Assembly (NCBI GenBank): GCA_024449915.1
Contig: JAMZAV010000007.1
Coordinates: 1,674,001-1,738,000 of the forward strand
DNA length: 64,000 nucleotides
From: Sweltsa coloradensis
Lineage: Eukaryota > Arthropoda > Insecta > Plecoptera > Chloroperlidae
Direction: 5' to 3'
The position numbers were made by a program, and so were the translations under genes. The notes under the pieces are model-generated. The model ran no database searches, was not told where the DNA came from, and saw only the letters and a list, made by a program, of their open reading frames with translations. Numbering within the stretch: position 1 is the first letter of the stretch; the number at the start of each line of letters is the position of its first letter. Of this stretch, positions 11,018 through 22,479 are shown one piece after another.

Positions 11018-11703
11018 GATAGCAGGATGAAATACAATTATTTATGTGTTCAGGATTCGGATAATCCGTTTCCCAAAAGGACTGGAACCAGATCAGAATT
11101 TTGCTACAATATGACATCCCTACTCTACCTATTCAACCATACTAGGATGCTTTGCTGACGCTTTTTCCAGACGCGTTGATGGATGAGCTTTTATGGTTGA
11201 TTAGGAGGTAGGGGTAATGAGGAACACTTTTTGAAAGTTTGGACTTCATTAAATAATATCTTTGGTTGTAGGCCTATGAATCACATCCCAATAAAAATTT
11301 TTACACAATATTCTATGAACTAATAGCTAATAATTTATGGTTAAATCAAACTGATATCTTGATTCACTATTGCGCGTTTTTAAATTTATTTTAAGTCCGC
11401 ATTGTTCCTCTTTACCCCAGGAAAATGGGGTAAAAGGGAACAAGTGTTGCTGAAGTCATACCATGTACAGCCAAAATATTTGGGATAATAGTGAACAAAC
11501 GTATACTTGCCTTTTTAACAGTCTAAAAAAATGGTTGTAATCGAACAAATATTGCTAAAGTTATAGGCTACCAAACATTGGAAATCTGACTACTTGGAAG
11601 TATCATCCAATTTTGGATTGCCAACATTGAAAAAAAATGATGCGTGCTGTTTTAAAGGACAAAACATGTTTTTTGACATTTATTTATTTAAACAATGACA
11701 TAG

Positions 11704-12447
11704 TTGGATGAGCGAAGCGAAGACTTCAATTTCACTGACCCCCAAAAAATTTAGCTCGGGTTTTTTTTTTTTTTTTTTTTTTTTGTTAACTCTCTACCAG
11801 GCAAACGGCATATCCGATCTTGATGAAAATTTGACAGGACCTTCGAAATCTCTGAACTTAGAGGTGTATTGTTTTTGGGTACAATCGAAGAAATATTTCT
11901 CATGAATATCGTACTTTTACGATTTTTTTCGATTTTTAGTGCGATATTTTCGTGACATTTGGGTTAATTCTGACCAAACAAGTGGGGCTACAACGTTCAT
12001 ATTATACATGGACATTAAGGTTATGGTGATGTAGTACCTTTTAAAAGAAAAAGTTGAAAAAGTTAGCCAGAATCCATAGAAATAAAGCTTTTAATATAAG
12101 TTTTTTGATTTTTTGTGCGATATTTTCGTGCCATTTGGGCCAATTCTGACCAAACTGGTGGGGCTACAACGTTCATATTACACATGGACATTAAGGTTAT
12201 GGTGATGTAGTACCTTTTAAAAAAAAGTTTAAATAGTTAGCCAAAATCTATAGAAATAAAGCTTTTAATATAAGTTTTTTACGGAAAATAATACCAATTG
12301 ACAGGTAACAAAAGAAACTTGACAACAATCAGCTACAATGCGTAGGCAGCAAAACAAAGAACTTGCAAAAGTAAAGATATCCCATGCAAACTAAACATTT
12401 TTAAAAGCTCATCCATCAACGCGGCGGGACTTTAGCGTTTTCCTAGT
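11704..12447 (+). mobile_element. Helitron-like element, family B, full-length copy
   Basis: It starts TTGGATGAGCGAAGCGAAGA, then TTCAATTTCACTGACCCCC and a long poly-T. Internally it has a 175-bp tandem pair (GCTACAACGTTCATATTA, GGTTATGGTGATGTAG). It ends in the subterminal inverted GCTCATCCATCAACGCGG and TTTAGCGTTTTCCTAG. Same plan and same 3' terminus as family A. It lies inside the outer TIR element. Confidence 0.8.
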
Positions 12448-12589
12448 TTAAAAAAAATTACAAATCAAAATGACCCTTAAATAGCACAAAATTTTTCTTT
12501 TCCCACTTGGGGGAGAAAAAAAATAAAAATTCTTGTTCTTTAAAAATCATGGCAAAGAAGTTGGAAGTTGGAACAAAATGCTACCAACT

Positions 12590-13522
12590 TAGTAGGGTCA
12601 TTTTCGACACTTTTGTGACCGTTGAGAGACAATGACGATTTCTCAACGGATTTGTCCTCTAAGAAGGTTTTATAAAAAATTTAGCCCCCATGCCCCTCGC
12701 AAAAGTGTGGGCATACCCCGCCAGGGCCCAAAATCCAATATGGCGGCCGTTTACCACATCTGACACTATCTTTGCAATGGTTTAGCCTAGAGTATCGCGT
12801 AGTATGTGGTTTTTATGGTTTTGAGGGTCGAGGAATTCGTTTCTGAAGTCGGTTTGGCGATTAGACCCATTTTTTAAAGCTTTGAATCCAAGATGGCCGT
12901 CGATTTGCAGCTTGGAATAGCCAGTTTCTCGAAATCGTAGTAGAACTTTCATATAAGACTCGAATGAAAGCCCTGTTCACATAATTTTGAATAATTGACA
13001 GAAGAGCTCTCAGATAGTGCTCATAAATCTAATAATTGGTCAAAACTTCAATAATAATACGAAAATATGTGCTCCTTTTATAGACAATTTAGCGATTTTC
13101 TAAAGTGCTGTGATAAGAGTGGCTATGGCACATGAATTGAGAGACAATGACGATTTCTCAACGGATTTGTCCTCTAAGAAGGTTTTATAAAAAATTTAGC
13201 CCCCATGCCCCTCGCGAAAGTGTGGGCATACCCCGCCAGGGCCCAAAATCCAATATGGCGGCCGTTTACCACATCTGACACTATCTTTGCAATGGTTTAG
13301 CCTAGAGTATCGCGTAGTATGTGGTTTTTATGGTTTTGAGGGTCGAGGAATTCGTTTCTGAAGTCGGTTTGGCGATTAGACCCATTTTTTAAAGCTTTGA
13401 ATCCAAGATGGCCGTCGATTTGCAGCTTGGAATAGCCAGTTTCTCGAAATCGTAGTAGAACTTTCATATAAGACTCGAATGAAAGCCCTGTTCACATAAT
13501 TTTGAATAATTGACAGAAGAGC
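12590..13522 (+). repeat. Left compound terminal repeat (515-bp units)
   Basis: The unit starts GAGAGACAATGACGATTTCT at 12624 and again at 13139, 515 bp apart. The second copy is cut at the word GACAGAAGAGCT (13522), where the gene side begins. Within each unit are GCCCCCATGCCCCTCGC, AATATGGCGGCCGTTTACCA and CCAAGATGGCCGTCGATTTG. No coding function is seen. Confidence 0.9.
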
Positions 13523-13529
13523 TATGACT

Positions 13530-16500
13530 TCTGTTTGAAGCACAACTTTCACAATAACATCTCTTAATTAGACTACAATCATTAGTGCACTCACTACATT
13601 CACCATTACTGTTCGTCTGAATCTGTTGACTCTCCACACTCACCTCTCTCATCATCGCTGCCACTACCTTCACCTCTGTCATCTCGACAACCACGAGTTT
13701 TGAGCTGCAGGGGCAAGGGGGGTAGGGTGTGGCGCACTGGTCGGCACTTCCCATTTAGAATTTCCCAGCCATGACCAATGGGGGACGGATGATCTAGCAG
13801 CTCGTAATGGAGCTGGCAATACACAATGTAATTCGTCCTTTGCACATGGAGATCCAACGAGTCGTCATCAGGTGGGAGTCGAATCGTACTCTTGTTCTTC
13901 ATTTTGTGCCACTTCGAAGCTCTGGCTTGCGCGCAGGTAGCATCTGCGCTTTCAGCATAGACTTTTGAGAGGACAAATGCTTTCATATTTGCTCTGACTT
14001 CGTCCTCCAGCTCCAGACTTTCACCTACTCTTACAAGAAGCTCTCTGGCCTCTGAGTCATTGATTAATTTCTGCAATATTTGTTTTTTTGCCATGCCCAT
14101 AGAACCCTGATGTGTGGTCACTGCCTGTAATGACATGTAGAGGGATGATGACATCGGCGACCTCTGCTGACAGTAGGGCATTGCAGTTGATCATTGAATG
14201 CTTGCGTTTTATCAGCAGGTCTCCTCTGAATTGTTGTGAGACATAAGCTGCTTGTACATATACATCTGTGTCCTCGCTGTCTAGAACAACTGCCCCAGTA
14301 TAATTCCCAGCTCTCAACTTGGCATACGTTGAAAGCAGCATTGTGTCTGCTTCTGGATGCTTGAAAACGTACTCATCGCTCGTCACACCAGTGCTCAGGT
14401 TAGTTGACGTATTGTCTTCACAATATATGACACCACTCCGAAGCTGACCAATTTTTGTTTTCATCTGTTCCTTCACAAGTCTCTGCAGTCTGACCTTATT
14501 TCCAGAATTGACCATGAGCTTATTGAATTCAGCAGCTTCTGGAAACGCGTCTTCAGGCTTAGGGAAAACATTTGGGATGTGTAGATGTTTTGCTGCCCGT
14601 CGATCGTGCTCATCATCCTTGATGCTAAAGGGAAGGTCATACTTGTCGTTTAAGAGTATGATGAGACGTGCATCAGCGTGGCGTGAGAGAATTATCGAGC
14701 ATATCTTATCAAGGTAGTCACTCCAGTGGTACCTCGAGCCGTCCCGTTTCCTAGCCTCACGGTCCTCTGGTCTGGGGGTGGCTAATCGCCAGATCATCCC
14801 CATATCTACCAGACTGACGTGATCCCGTGGTTTCTCTGCAATTGGTTCTAAATTAAATATATCTAGTAACTTGCTCTTCGCAGTCTTACGCATTGAACCA
14901 TCGACATTGTAGATTGAGAGGCACTCCTCAGTCACTCTCCCTACAAGGGCTGTCTCAAGTTCAATTTTACCTGATCTCTCTGCAAGCTCAAACAGGGCCA
15001 CTAGCCCTGACCTCTCCATCTGGGCCACTTTCATGGGTGTACTAGATGATGTACAGATCTGCTCAGTAGCGAAATTCCGCCTCTTATTTCTGTGGATGGT
15101 TGCAGTTAAAGACTTTGTTTTGGTGAAAACTCGCTCTTCCAGAAGGGTTTCAATCTGAACCTTACCATGCACAAGCGCCGTCTTGAGGTCAAGCAATCAC
15201 TGTGAGCTTTCTGTAGAACATCATGAGACTCGGCGAGTGCATTGCGCAATATGCTGAGGTTCTTTTTATGTCAGCTGACAGTTCCTCCTGCTCAAGAATA
15301 TCTTGTAATCTTCTTTGGATAAGAGCTTCTCTCCAGAGCATTATGCAGCGCACACCCCGCCGATAGTGTTTCCCTCGCAGTGCTTGGTCAACAGACCCAT
15401 CCACTACTACCCCTGCCGATACGAGAGTGTCTGCCATGCCAGACCCCTTGAATCGTTTGTACATAGCATAGATATAGGACATCTGCTGGTGAAATGCGCC
15501 GAGAATCGGTATTATTTTCTTAAACAGTTCTGGATTCTCCGCCTTGAGTTGTACGATGGTCTTGTAGGTGGGCATGTCACCGACGAGAAAGGAAAATGGA
15601 ATATTCTTCTCGCTCATTGCCCCTACTAGTTTCACCATGATGTCATGCATCACTGACTTGCTTGGAGGCTCAGGGTAAGTCGTGTGATAGTAAGGCTTGC
15701 TCTTGTTTGGTGGTGGATGGCAGCAAGACTGGGAACCACTGTATGCTGGGACTTGCTGCTCGTGAGGTTGTGGTCAAAATACCATAATTATCTGCGCGCG
15801 ACAGCGCATGTATCACTGAGCGGGCACGCTGTGAAACGGTGCCATTTACTGATGGATCAACCTTTGGACGAGCTGGAGGCTCACTCTCACTATTAGGGGG
15901 GCGTCTGTACTGGTGGACCTGAGTCAGCTCTGCACATTTTTGCTTCAGCTGAGCAGATATTTGCTTCTTCTTAATGATCCTAACATTAAGGCTTGCTGCA
16001 GGATCTTTATCTGATTTCATTTCATATTTCTCTGGTTGCACGAACATTACATTCGTTCGGTGAGCTGCTGTTGCATTGCCTGTCATAGTATCGATTTTAA
16101 AATCGTCGTTGTCGACGATCACAATAGCTGGTTTGCCATCTGCTATCTCCTGCGGGCACGTTTCTGATGCCTCAATATCCATTAAAGCCCAGTGGTCATA
16201 GAGAAGCAGTGTGTCCGCGTAGCTGATGCAGACTCCACTCTTATGCAAAGTTTCCACAAGATCTTTACTCCTGGTCATACCGTGCACAGTGACGCCCAGA
16301 TTTATAGCAGTGGTAGTGCGCTGTCCAGTAATGTGATAGGAAATCAGTGAGGCCAGGCTGAGTGTTGTCGGGCTAACATCTACGGTTTTTCTCTTAGGAT
16401 ATTTAAGCCAAGTCAAAAGCTTTAACAGCAACTCGCAATATTCTTCACTTTCTTCCAAATGATCGAGGTGAGGTGGCCAGGGTACAGTACATGTGTCCTC

Positions 16501-17382
16501 GATTGTTTTAGACAGCCGCGGTGCGAGGTTCTGAATCAGCTGCTCATCACTGATGCCAAGGGATGAAATGGCAGCCTCAACGTAGTTGCCTCCTCCTCCA
16601 ACATCATAGACTAACTCGCTCTTTTTCATTACACTTCTCTCTTGGAAGCCTATGGTATCTTTATATTTTTCAATAAGCAGTTGTTTGAGGTACGATGATT
16701 TGACATCGCCCAATGCGTAGCCATAATCACCAATGATGCGTTTGTAGTCTGCTAAGAGGGACTGCAGTGAACGGATCTCACGCTCGGTGAATATGACGGA
16801 ATCAATGTGTCTAAAGTACAAATCCCTCGCCTCTGAAAAGCTAATATTCTGAAGTTGAATTGCATCAGCTTGATGTAATTTTTTGTATTGGACGTGCTTC
16901 ATCCAACAGGCATGGTGGTACGTGATATCATTTTGTAGAGGATCTGAGAGTGCTGTCGTCGAGTCCACAATCTGTGCGAGACGATTCTTCAGCTCCAAGT
17001 CTTTGATGTCGACTGTGTGATGCTTGAAGGAATGCCATGCCAAGTGTGTGGTTCAGTCTGATCAGCTTACCTCGCGATCTATTCGGGTGCTTTGCGTCCT
17101 CACCCTGCAGGCACCATACACATGTGGTTTTGTCGTGGAGAGTCCCACAGACAGAAGAACGCGGGCGCTTGGGTGGCAATGGTTGCTCTGCCTCCTCATT
17201 ACACATAGCGTCCTGAGATGAGAGTCCCGAACATGTTTGACTCGAACTCTCATTTTCTTTGATTTTTCGCTGTTGGGCTTTTGTAAGCTTGTCTGACGAA
17301 GATACAGACAGATAGCATGTTTGATGCATGTGGAAGCTCTTTGGTCCATCTCTCCATGAAGTGATGTTGTAAACATCACCAA
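13530..17382 (-). pseudogene. Frameshifted transposon gene: zinc-binding N-terminus plus XPG/FEN-1-like nuclease
   Basis: Reading from 17382 down, the frames chain with overlaps near 17045, 15700, 15197 and 14090. A cysteine cluster (CGTLHDKTTCVWC) is followed by ITYHHACWMKH. Then come NLGVTVHGMTRSKDL and IVIVDNDDFKID (a shared block of this widespread invertebrate/fish family), GDMPTYKTI, LGAFHQQMSYIYA and LNDKYDLPFSIKDDEHDRR. HPEADTMLL, LDSEDTDVYV and ITGSDHTSGFYGHGKK correspond to the FEN-1/XPG motifs (EAEA; EDxD; GxDxxxxxxGxGxK). The tail has RLPPDDDSLDLHVQR and an acidic or cysteine-bearing end. The full length would be about 1100-1200 residues. No in-frame nonsense codons interrupt the chained frames. 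Function as the element's transposase is inferred. Confidence 0.75.
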
Positions 17383-18261
17383 ATTTGTCTAGTCCTGACC
17401 AGAGTTTTGTTTTTTGATTGTAAACTCTCCCACTTATTTTCGTTGATTATGTCAGTAGATTTACATGGCTTGCCACATTTCAGTGCACATTCATAAGACA
17501 TTCCTTTATTTATATTTGATCGTTATAATTATTATTGTTTAATTTTGTTTATGGGTGCGCCAACCACTAGTCGGTATGCGCCACTCAAGTCTAGGGAAGT
17601 GGGAGGACAGACCCAAGAACCAGCCACAGGCAGGGGCAGGGAATGGGAAACGGCGTTCTCACATAAATTTTTAATGTGCAGTTTATTTAGGATGCACTAA
17701 CGGTCTGGTCATTATGTACCAGTCTTAGGGTAAATAGGGAGGACAAGCTTGTGCTAGTCAGAACCAGCCACAAGTAAGGGGAGGAAAGCAGGTAATTATA
17801 TAAAATAAATGTGATTTATATATATATAACAAGGACAACGGACAGTCCGCAACAACAAAGCCAAATCCTCGCACTGATATGGACAAACAAAACAGATTAA
17901 ACAACAAACGACATCCACTACAATCAGACAACAATCAATTCGTAAAAACACATAAATAAATGCACAGCCGCCGAAACATGCTCGCACTTACCAAAAGAAG
18001 TGACGAACAGGCATTGCACGGTCTACTTGATACAATAACAATGCCAAGTTCTTTGAAATAAATCATCAGCCAGTCACATTGTGTTTCAATCAATATTCTT
18101 CTTCCATTCCCCTGTTGTAATTTAGTAAACGTGGGAAGTGGAGACTCGTTTGTCATCAACCCACAGGAATAATTATAAAAATTTCGTTATGATTATTATT
18201 AAGCAATTATATCTACTTAATATCTAAGACATGCATTATAATGTGTGTTTTAATATGAAAA
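17383..18261. other. Upstream region of the transposon gene, with repeat E-like insert
   Basis: Non-coding sequence between the gene start and the right terminal array. Between 17556 and 17800 are two phrases (CAAGAACCAGCCACAGGCAG; AGTCAGAACCAGCCACAAG) that recur near 46550 in repeat E, so a repeat fragment has entered here. The element's promoter would be expected in this interval, but no core motif stands out. Confidence 0.5.
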
Positions 18262-19834
18262 TCAATACCACTTATCACAGTACTTTAGAAAATCGCTAAA
18301 TTGTCTATAAAAGGAGCACATATTTTCGTATTATTATTGAAGTTTTGACCAATTATTAGATTTATGAGCACTATCTGAGAGCTCTTCTGTCAATTATTCA
18401 AAATTATGTGAACAGGGCTTTCATTCGAGTCTTATATGAAAGTTCTACTACGATTTCGAGAAACTGGCTATTCCAAGCTGCAAATCGACGGCCATCTTGG
18501 ATTCAAAGCTTTAAAAAATGGGTCTAATCGCCAAACCGACTTCAGAAACGAATTCCTCGACCCTCAAAACCATAAAAACCACATACTACGCGATACTCTA
18601 GGCTAAACCATTGCAAAGATAGTGTCAGACGTGGTAAATGGCCGCCATATTGGATTTTGGGCTCTGGCAGAGTATGCCCACACTTTCGCGAGGGGCATGG
18701 GGGCTAAATTTTTTATAAAACCTTCTTCGAGGACAAATCCGTTGAGAAATCGTCATTGTCTCTCAATTCATGTGCCATAGCCACTCTTATCACAGCACTT
18801 TAGAAAATCGCTAAATTGTCTATAAAAGGAGCACATATTTTCGTATTATTATTGAAGTTTTGACCAATTATTAGATTTATGAGCACTATCTGAGAGCTCT
18901 TCTGTCAATTATTCAAAATTATGTGAACAGGGCTTTCATTCGAGTCTTAGGCCTATATGAAAGTTCTACTACGATTTCGAGAAACTGGCTATTCCAAGCT
19001 GCAAATCGACGGCCATCTTGGATTCAAAGTTTTAAAAAATGGGTCTAATCGCCAAACCGACTTCAGAAACGAATTCCTCGACCCTCAAAACCATAAAAAC
19101 CACATACTACGCGATACTCTAGGCTAAACCATTGCAAAGATAGTGTCAGACGTGGTAAATGGCCGCCATATTGGATTTTGGGCTCTGGCAGAGTATGCCC
19201 ACACTTTCGCGAGGGGCATGGGGGCTAAATTTTTTATAAAACCTTCTTCGAGGACAAATCCGTTGAGAAATCGTCATTGTCTCTCAATTCATGTGCCATA
19301 GCCACTCTTATCACAGCACTTTAGAAAATCGCTAAATTGTCTATAAAAGGAGCACATATTTTCGTATTATTATTGAAGTTTTGACCAATTATTAGATTTA
19401 TGAGCACTATCTGAGAGCTCTTCTGTCAATTATTCAAAATTATGTGAACAGGGCTTTCATTCGAGTCTTATATGAAAGTTCTACTACGATTTCGAGAAAC
19501 TGGCTATTCCAAGCTGCAAATCGACGGCCATCTTGGATTCAAAGTTTTAAAAAATGGGTCTAATCGCCAAACCGACTTCAGAAACGAATTCCTCGACCCT
19601 CAAAACCATAAAAACCACATACTACGCGATACTCTAGGCTAAACCATTGCAAAGATAGTGTCAGATGTGGTAAACGGCCGCCATATTGGATTTTGGGCCC
19701 TGGCGGGGTATGCCCACACTTTCGCGAGGGGCATGGGGGCTAAATTTTTTATAAAACCTTCTTAGAGGACAAATCCGTTGAAAAATCGTCATTGTCTCTC
19801 AACGGTCACAAAAGTGTCGAAAATGACTCTACTA
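18262..19834 (-). repeat. Right compound terminal repeat, three 515-521-bp units
   Basis: Inverted units end with GTCTCTC at 18764, 19285 and 19800. Spacings are 521 and 515 bp; the middle unit carries an extra AGGCCT-like hexamer in GAGTCTTAGGCCTATATG. The outermost unit matches the left array best (AACGGCCGCCATATTGG, GGGCCCTGGCGGGG). The two inner units share variants (CGTGGTAAATGGCC, GGGCTCTGGCAGAG), so they arose by a later duplication of one another. Confidence 0.9.
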
Positions 19835-20029
19835 ACTACAGAACACATAAATACCCTAACAATGCAATCACCTCTATTATGTTCCTGTTTACCCCAGCAG
19901 TATAACACTGTTAATTCTGATATGTTCCCCTTATTACCTCAAATGTTCCTTTTTACCCCAGAAAACATTGATGCTGGGGTAAAGAGGAACAAGGCTGAGT
20001 TCAAGGGGATGTTTAACATTTTTTTTAAA

Positions 20030-20750
20030 CTAGGCCGCTTTGCGAACGCTTTTTTCAGTCCCGTTGATGGATGAGCTTTTTTGGAATATTTCAATCCAAT
20101 AGTTACTTGATATTACTTGTTAATTATACACCTGTGAAAGGCCTATATTAAAACCTTTATTTCTATGAATTTTGACCAACTTTTTCAACTTTTTCTTTCA
20201 AGAGACACTACATCACCATAATCTTTATGTCAATGTAAAAAATGAACGTTGTAGCCCAACCCGTTTGGTCAGAATCGGTCCAAATATCACGAAAATATTG
20301 TATTAAAAAACAGAGAAAAAATCGTAAAAGTACGATTTCCATAAGAAATATTTTTTCAAATGTCTCTAAAATCACAACATATATAATTTCAGTGATTTTA
20401 AACGTTCCCATAAAGTTTCATCAATATCGGAGAAGCCGTTTGCCAAATATCACAAAAATATCTCATTAAAAACTGAAAAAAATCGTAAAAGTACGAAAAT
20501 CATAAGAAATACTTGATCTATTATACCCAAAAACGTGGCAGGTCTAAGTTTAGAGATTTCGAAGGTCCCCTCCAATTTTCATCAAGATCGCATATGCCAT
20601 TTGGCCGGTAGAGTGCGAACAAACAGACAAAAAAACTAACAAAAACAAAACACCCGAGCTATTTTTCTTGGGGTACCTAACGTAAGTGGAAAAAAAAAAA
20701 AAAAAAAAACACACAAAGTCAAATTGAAGTCTTTGCTTTGCTCATCCAAT
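20030..20750 (-). mobile_element. Helitron-like element, family B (variant 3' end)
   Basis: The inverted copy begins CTAGGCCGCTTTGCGAACGC, then CCCGTTGATGGATGAGC, and ends AAATTGAAGTCTTTGCTTTG and CTCATCCAA. The 3' terminus differs from the standard one by an inserted TTCGCGAAGCGG-type hairpin just before CTAG, as in the copy at 38063. Confidence 0.75.
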
Positions 20751-20991
20751 AACAAAATTATTATTATGTGATACCTACTTTAAAGGAAGTTTTTGAAACC
20801 ACACTTTGTGGATTTCAAATGGTACACTAAAGAAAAAAATACACGAGTGATTAAAAGTGTTAAACATGAAGCAAACTTTTTTGTTAGGTTGGTAGGCCTA
20901 CAAAAACAAAATTTACATGTGCCACGAACACGATTTCAAAAAATGCTTATTTTGTATTTGCCCTGTAATGAACCTAAATCAATTTACTTAT

Positions 20992-21797
20992 AGTCTTGTT
21001 ACACTATCAACATGTTGATACAACTTGTTGGCTCAACTTGTTGACAAGACTACACTCTGTGTGTGTCACCTCCATCAACATGTTGACGGACATTTGGAAC
21101 ATTCCGTCGAGAGAACTGCCACTTCGAAACTGTTTCATACCAAAATAGATAGTAATTACGTACATATGCCATATAAAGCTGTGAATAACTTTAAAAAAGT
21201 ATTGGCAGATCGATATAAAAGAGTTAAAAGTGTCGTTATTGCCATCCCGAAGCTTTTATGTCCATCTCGAGTCTGCGTGTGTATCTGATGGGCTAATGAG
21301 TACCACTCTAAGCGGCGCAGGATTCCAGTTAGCTGCTGGCTCAACGGTGAGAGCGCCCGGCTACCACGCAAAGGGTCCCCGGTTCGAGTCTCGTTTGGGA
21401 AAACTTTTTTACCATTTTTTACTCACCCCATCATTATTGTTTGTGTCTTATCTGAAACGGGTACGATTTTTATAACTTTTCAGTGTAAATTACTCGCATA
21501 AATAAGTCTTTCTTCCCACAAAATTTGCTTTATAATAGCCCACACCATGGATCAACTAAACGAAATGATCACGTGACAAAATATCGGTCAGCCATTGGTT
21601 GAACGTCGTCAACATCTGGTCAACATTTCTCAAAAGTTGAACTTGTTCAACTTCTTGTCAACATATTGCCGTGGTCGTCAATGTTGAGTCAACATATTTC
21701 AGTGTGTGACAGCAGCATCACATTTCAATGCTATCTACATCTGGTCAACAAGTTGAGTCAACATGTTGCGTCAACATGTTGATAGTGTAACAAGACT
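20992..21797. mobile_element. TIR element built of CAACATGTTG palindromes, carrying a tRNA-like module
   Basis: The ends are AGTCTTGTTACACTATCAAC and its inverse. Both subterminal regions are packed with CAACATGTTG / CAACTTGTTG / GTCAAC words on both strands (20992-21090 and 21600-21790). A tRNA-like segment lies at 21320-21401. No target duplication is clear and no transposase is present. Confidence 0.7.
21320..21401 (+). repeat. tRNA-like module
   Basis: TGGCTCAACGGTGAGAGCG (A-box-like) and GGTTCGAGTCTC (B-box-like) are at tRNA spacing, with a possible anticodon stem CCGGCTACCACGC between. The outer stem does not pair well, and the segment lies inside a mobile element and is followed by a T run. 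A tRNA-derived pseudogene or SINE head is more likely than a working tRNA. Confidence 0.5.
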
Positions 21798-22124
21798 TTT
21801 AGGAACATTACATATTTATTTTTCCCAATAGAAATAAGAGAATTACAACCCTTGTTCACCATTACCCATTGTTCCTCATTACCCCTACCTCCCCTATCGT
21901 TGCCCTAAGAATACGATTTCTGTGAGAAATATTTATTCGATTGTATCTAAAATCAAAACATACCTATCTAAGTTCAGTGATTTCAAACGTGCCCATAAAA
22001 TTTCATCAAGATCAGAGTAGCTGTTTGCCCGGTCGCGGGCCAAATATCACAAATATATTGCATTAATTAAAAATTGGAAAAAATTGTAAAAGTACAATGT
22101 TCATGAGAAATATTTATTTTTATT

Positions 22125-22262
22125 TTTATTTTTATTTTCTACAATTCAGAAATTAAAAAAGTCCGCCCCAACCGGGAATCGAACCATGGATCTCCCGCAT
22201 TCCAGACAGGAGTCTTAACCACTAGACCATTAGGACGGGTACATTTTAAGCTCTGAATTGTA
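22125..22262 (-). mobile_element. tRNA-like insertion with inverted ends, copy 1
   Basis: On the minus strand, GGTCTAGTGGTTAAGAC (A box) and GGTTCGATTCCCGG (B box) resemble a tRNA. The segment is bounded by CTACAATTCAGA and inverted CTACAATTCAGA. A related copy lies at 42570-42840. It interrupts the family B Helitron-like sequence here. Confidence 0.55.
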
Positions 22263-22479
22263 GTTGCATTATACATCTGAATGGATGAATATTTCTTTGT
22301 TTGTACCTAAAAACTTGGCAGATCTAAGTTTAGAGATTTCGAAGGTTCCCTCTAATTTTCATCAAGATTGCATGCGATCTTTACCGTTTGCCCGGTAGAA
22401 AGCGAACAAACAGACAAAAAATCCTGAGCTATTTTTCTCAGGGTTAGTGAAATTGAAGTCTTTGCTTCGTTCATCCAAC

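Larger units (their letters stand above)
12590..19834 (-). mobile_element. 7.2-kb DNA transposon with tandem-array TIRs and an XPG-like gene (Academ-like)
   Basis: The ends are TAGTAGGGTCATTTTCGACA and inverted TAGTAGAGTCATTTTCGACA, flanked by ACT at 12587-12589 and 19835-19837 (a candidate 3-bp target duplication). The inverted repeats are compound: a 515-bp unit beginning with the terminal GTTGAGAGACAATGACG is present about 1.75 times on the left and three times on the right. The inner 4.7 kb holds a frameshifted minus-strand gene with an XPG/FEN-1-like nuclease signature. Known of the Academ superfamily, to my knowledge: 3-4 bp duplications and a transposase with zinc-binding and XPG-nuclease parts. 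Assignment to it is inference. Confidence 0.7.
11202..21896. mobile_element. Outer TIR element (TAGG..AGGTAGGGGTAATGAGGAAC ends)
   Basis: Matching inverted ends AGGTAGGGGTAATGAGGAAC lie at about 11206 and 21891. Subterminal copies of the word GTTCCTxTTTACCCC occur near 11405 and 11425 on the left and near 19880-20000 on the right. This arrangement is like that of the smaller element at 31226-33149 (ends TAGGGGTAATG, internal TTTCCAATTACCCC). The intrinsic element is probably under 2 kb; three or four later insertions account for the rest. No flanking duplication could be fixed and no own transposase is seen. Confidence 0.55.
11143..22479 (-). mobile_element. Helitron-like element, family B, split by a 10.7-kb insertion
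   Basis: The 3' end of a family B copy (inverted CGTTGATGGATGAGC) lies at 11143-11200. The rest of the copy resumes at about 21897 and runs to its 5' end (GTTGGATGAACGAAGC inverted) at 22479. The uninterrupted relatives at 38063-38790 and 20030-20750 show that the two pieces belong together, although some 200-300 bp are missing at the junction. A tRNA-like insertion (22125-22262) further breaks the right part. Confidence 0.6.

Noticed and set aside
12590..19834. LTR retrotransposon reading of the repeated 515-bp units
   Set aside because: The units at the two ends are inverted, not direct, and no reverse transcriptase, protease or integrase text is present.
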